From Caldilineaceae bacterium (GTDB lineage Bacteria; Chloroflexota; Anaerolineae; Caldilineales; Caldilineaceae): a stretch of DNA of 35,299 nt. The DNA lies in contig JAJDZJ010000178.1 in NCBI GenBank assembly GCA_022824685.1, forward strand, positions 1-35,299. The letters are read 5' to 3'. The notes under the pieces were generated by a model. The model was not told the DNA's origin, did no database searches, and saw only the letters and a list, made by a program, of their open reading frames with translations. Positions 35,163-35,299 of this stretch are shown one piece after another (position 1 is the stretch's first letter; each line of letters opens with the position of its first letter). The position numbers were made by a program, and so were the translations under genes.

Positions 35163-35299
35163 CAGGGCGATTGCATCTAAATTGGGTCAGAACATCGAAA
35201 TGCAGCCGAATACTCTTCCAGGTCGGGGTAAGACACAGGGAAATGTACGAAAGATGGCACGTAGACGGAGAATTTAACTTATCTCGCCGACTGAGGGCC
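35163..35299 (-). repeat. Right copy of a diverged inverted repeat, probable IS terminus
   Basis: This is the inverted counterpart of 4-139. Similarity starts abruptly at 35163 and continues to the last base of the window, so the repeat extends outside. Read on the minus strand, the segment from about 35275 to a TAG at 35180-35182 is open and ends in AAFRCSDPI. The element's edge would be CAGGGCGATTGCATCTAAAT. The body of the putative element lies beyond the right edge. Confidence 0.6.

Overview
The window is a high-GC bacterial chromosome segment of about 35.3 kb, very probably from the Chloroflexota (Anaerolineae/Caldilineae type). Reasons for this placement are the infB-rbfA-DHH-truB-ribF cluster, envelope proteins joined by Thr-Pro-rich linkers, a fused double FemAB protein, and an hrcA-grpE pair under a perfect CIRCE operator. 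The phylum is an inference from gene content; there is no rRNA in the window.

Layout. 1-139 and 35163-35299 are diverged inverted copies of one sequence, probably the termini of IS-type elements lying outside the window. 614-6292 (+) is the translation/RNA cluster infB, rbfA, a DHH phosphoesterase, truB and ribF. 6363-8507 (+) is a lipoprotein joining a c-type haem site to a sugar-dehydrogenase-like propeller, followed by a GT1-type glycosyltransferase (8517-9776). 9810-17094 (-) is a colinear block read leftward from a sigma70-like promoter with CIRCE: hrcA, grpE, a GNAT acetyltransferase, a YvlD-type membrane protein, sbcD and sbcC; a stem-loop precedes sbcD. 17110-19812 (-) holds a polyprenyl-phosphate sugar phosphotransferase and a GT2 glycosyltransferase. 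20146-21180 (-) is an orphan glutamate formimidoyltransferase. 21294-23070 (-) is modA-modB without modC.

23618-25828 (+) encodes two FemAB domains in one chain. Converging on it is a UDP-glucose pyrophosphorylase of the eukaryote-like UDPGP family, then gamma-glutamyltransferase. 29312-33567 (+) is a three-gene envelope cassette of unknown function: two membrane-anchored proteins with Thr-Pro linkers and a four-TM protein. A DUF3179 lipoprotein (33606-34898, -) closes the window.

How it fits together. The left third is housekeeping. The right two thirds are largely about the envelope: nucleotide-sugar supply (UDPGP), lipid-linked sugar priming (sugar phosphotransferase), glycosyl transfer (GT1, GT2), peptide cross-bridge type aminoacyl transfer (double FemAB), and surface proteins with SH3-like and propeller-like domains. 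I see no CRISPR array, tRNA, rRNA, prophage or complete transposon. The least explained parts are the double FemAB protein, the Thr-Pro cassette, the haem/propeller lipoprotein and the end repeats.
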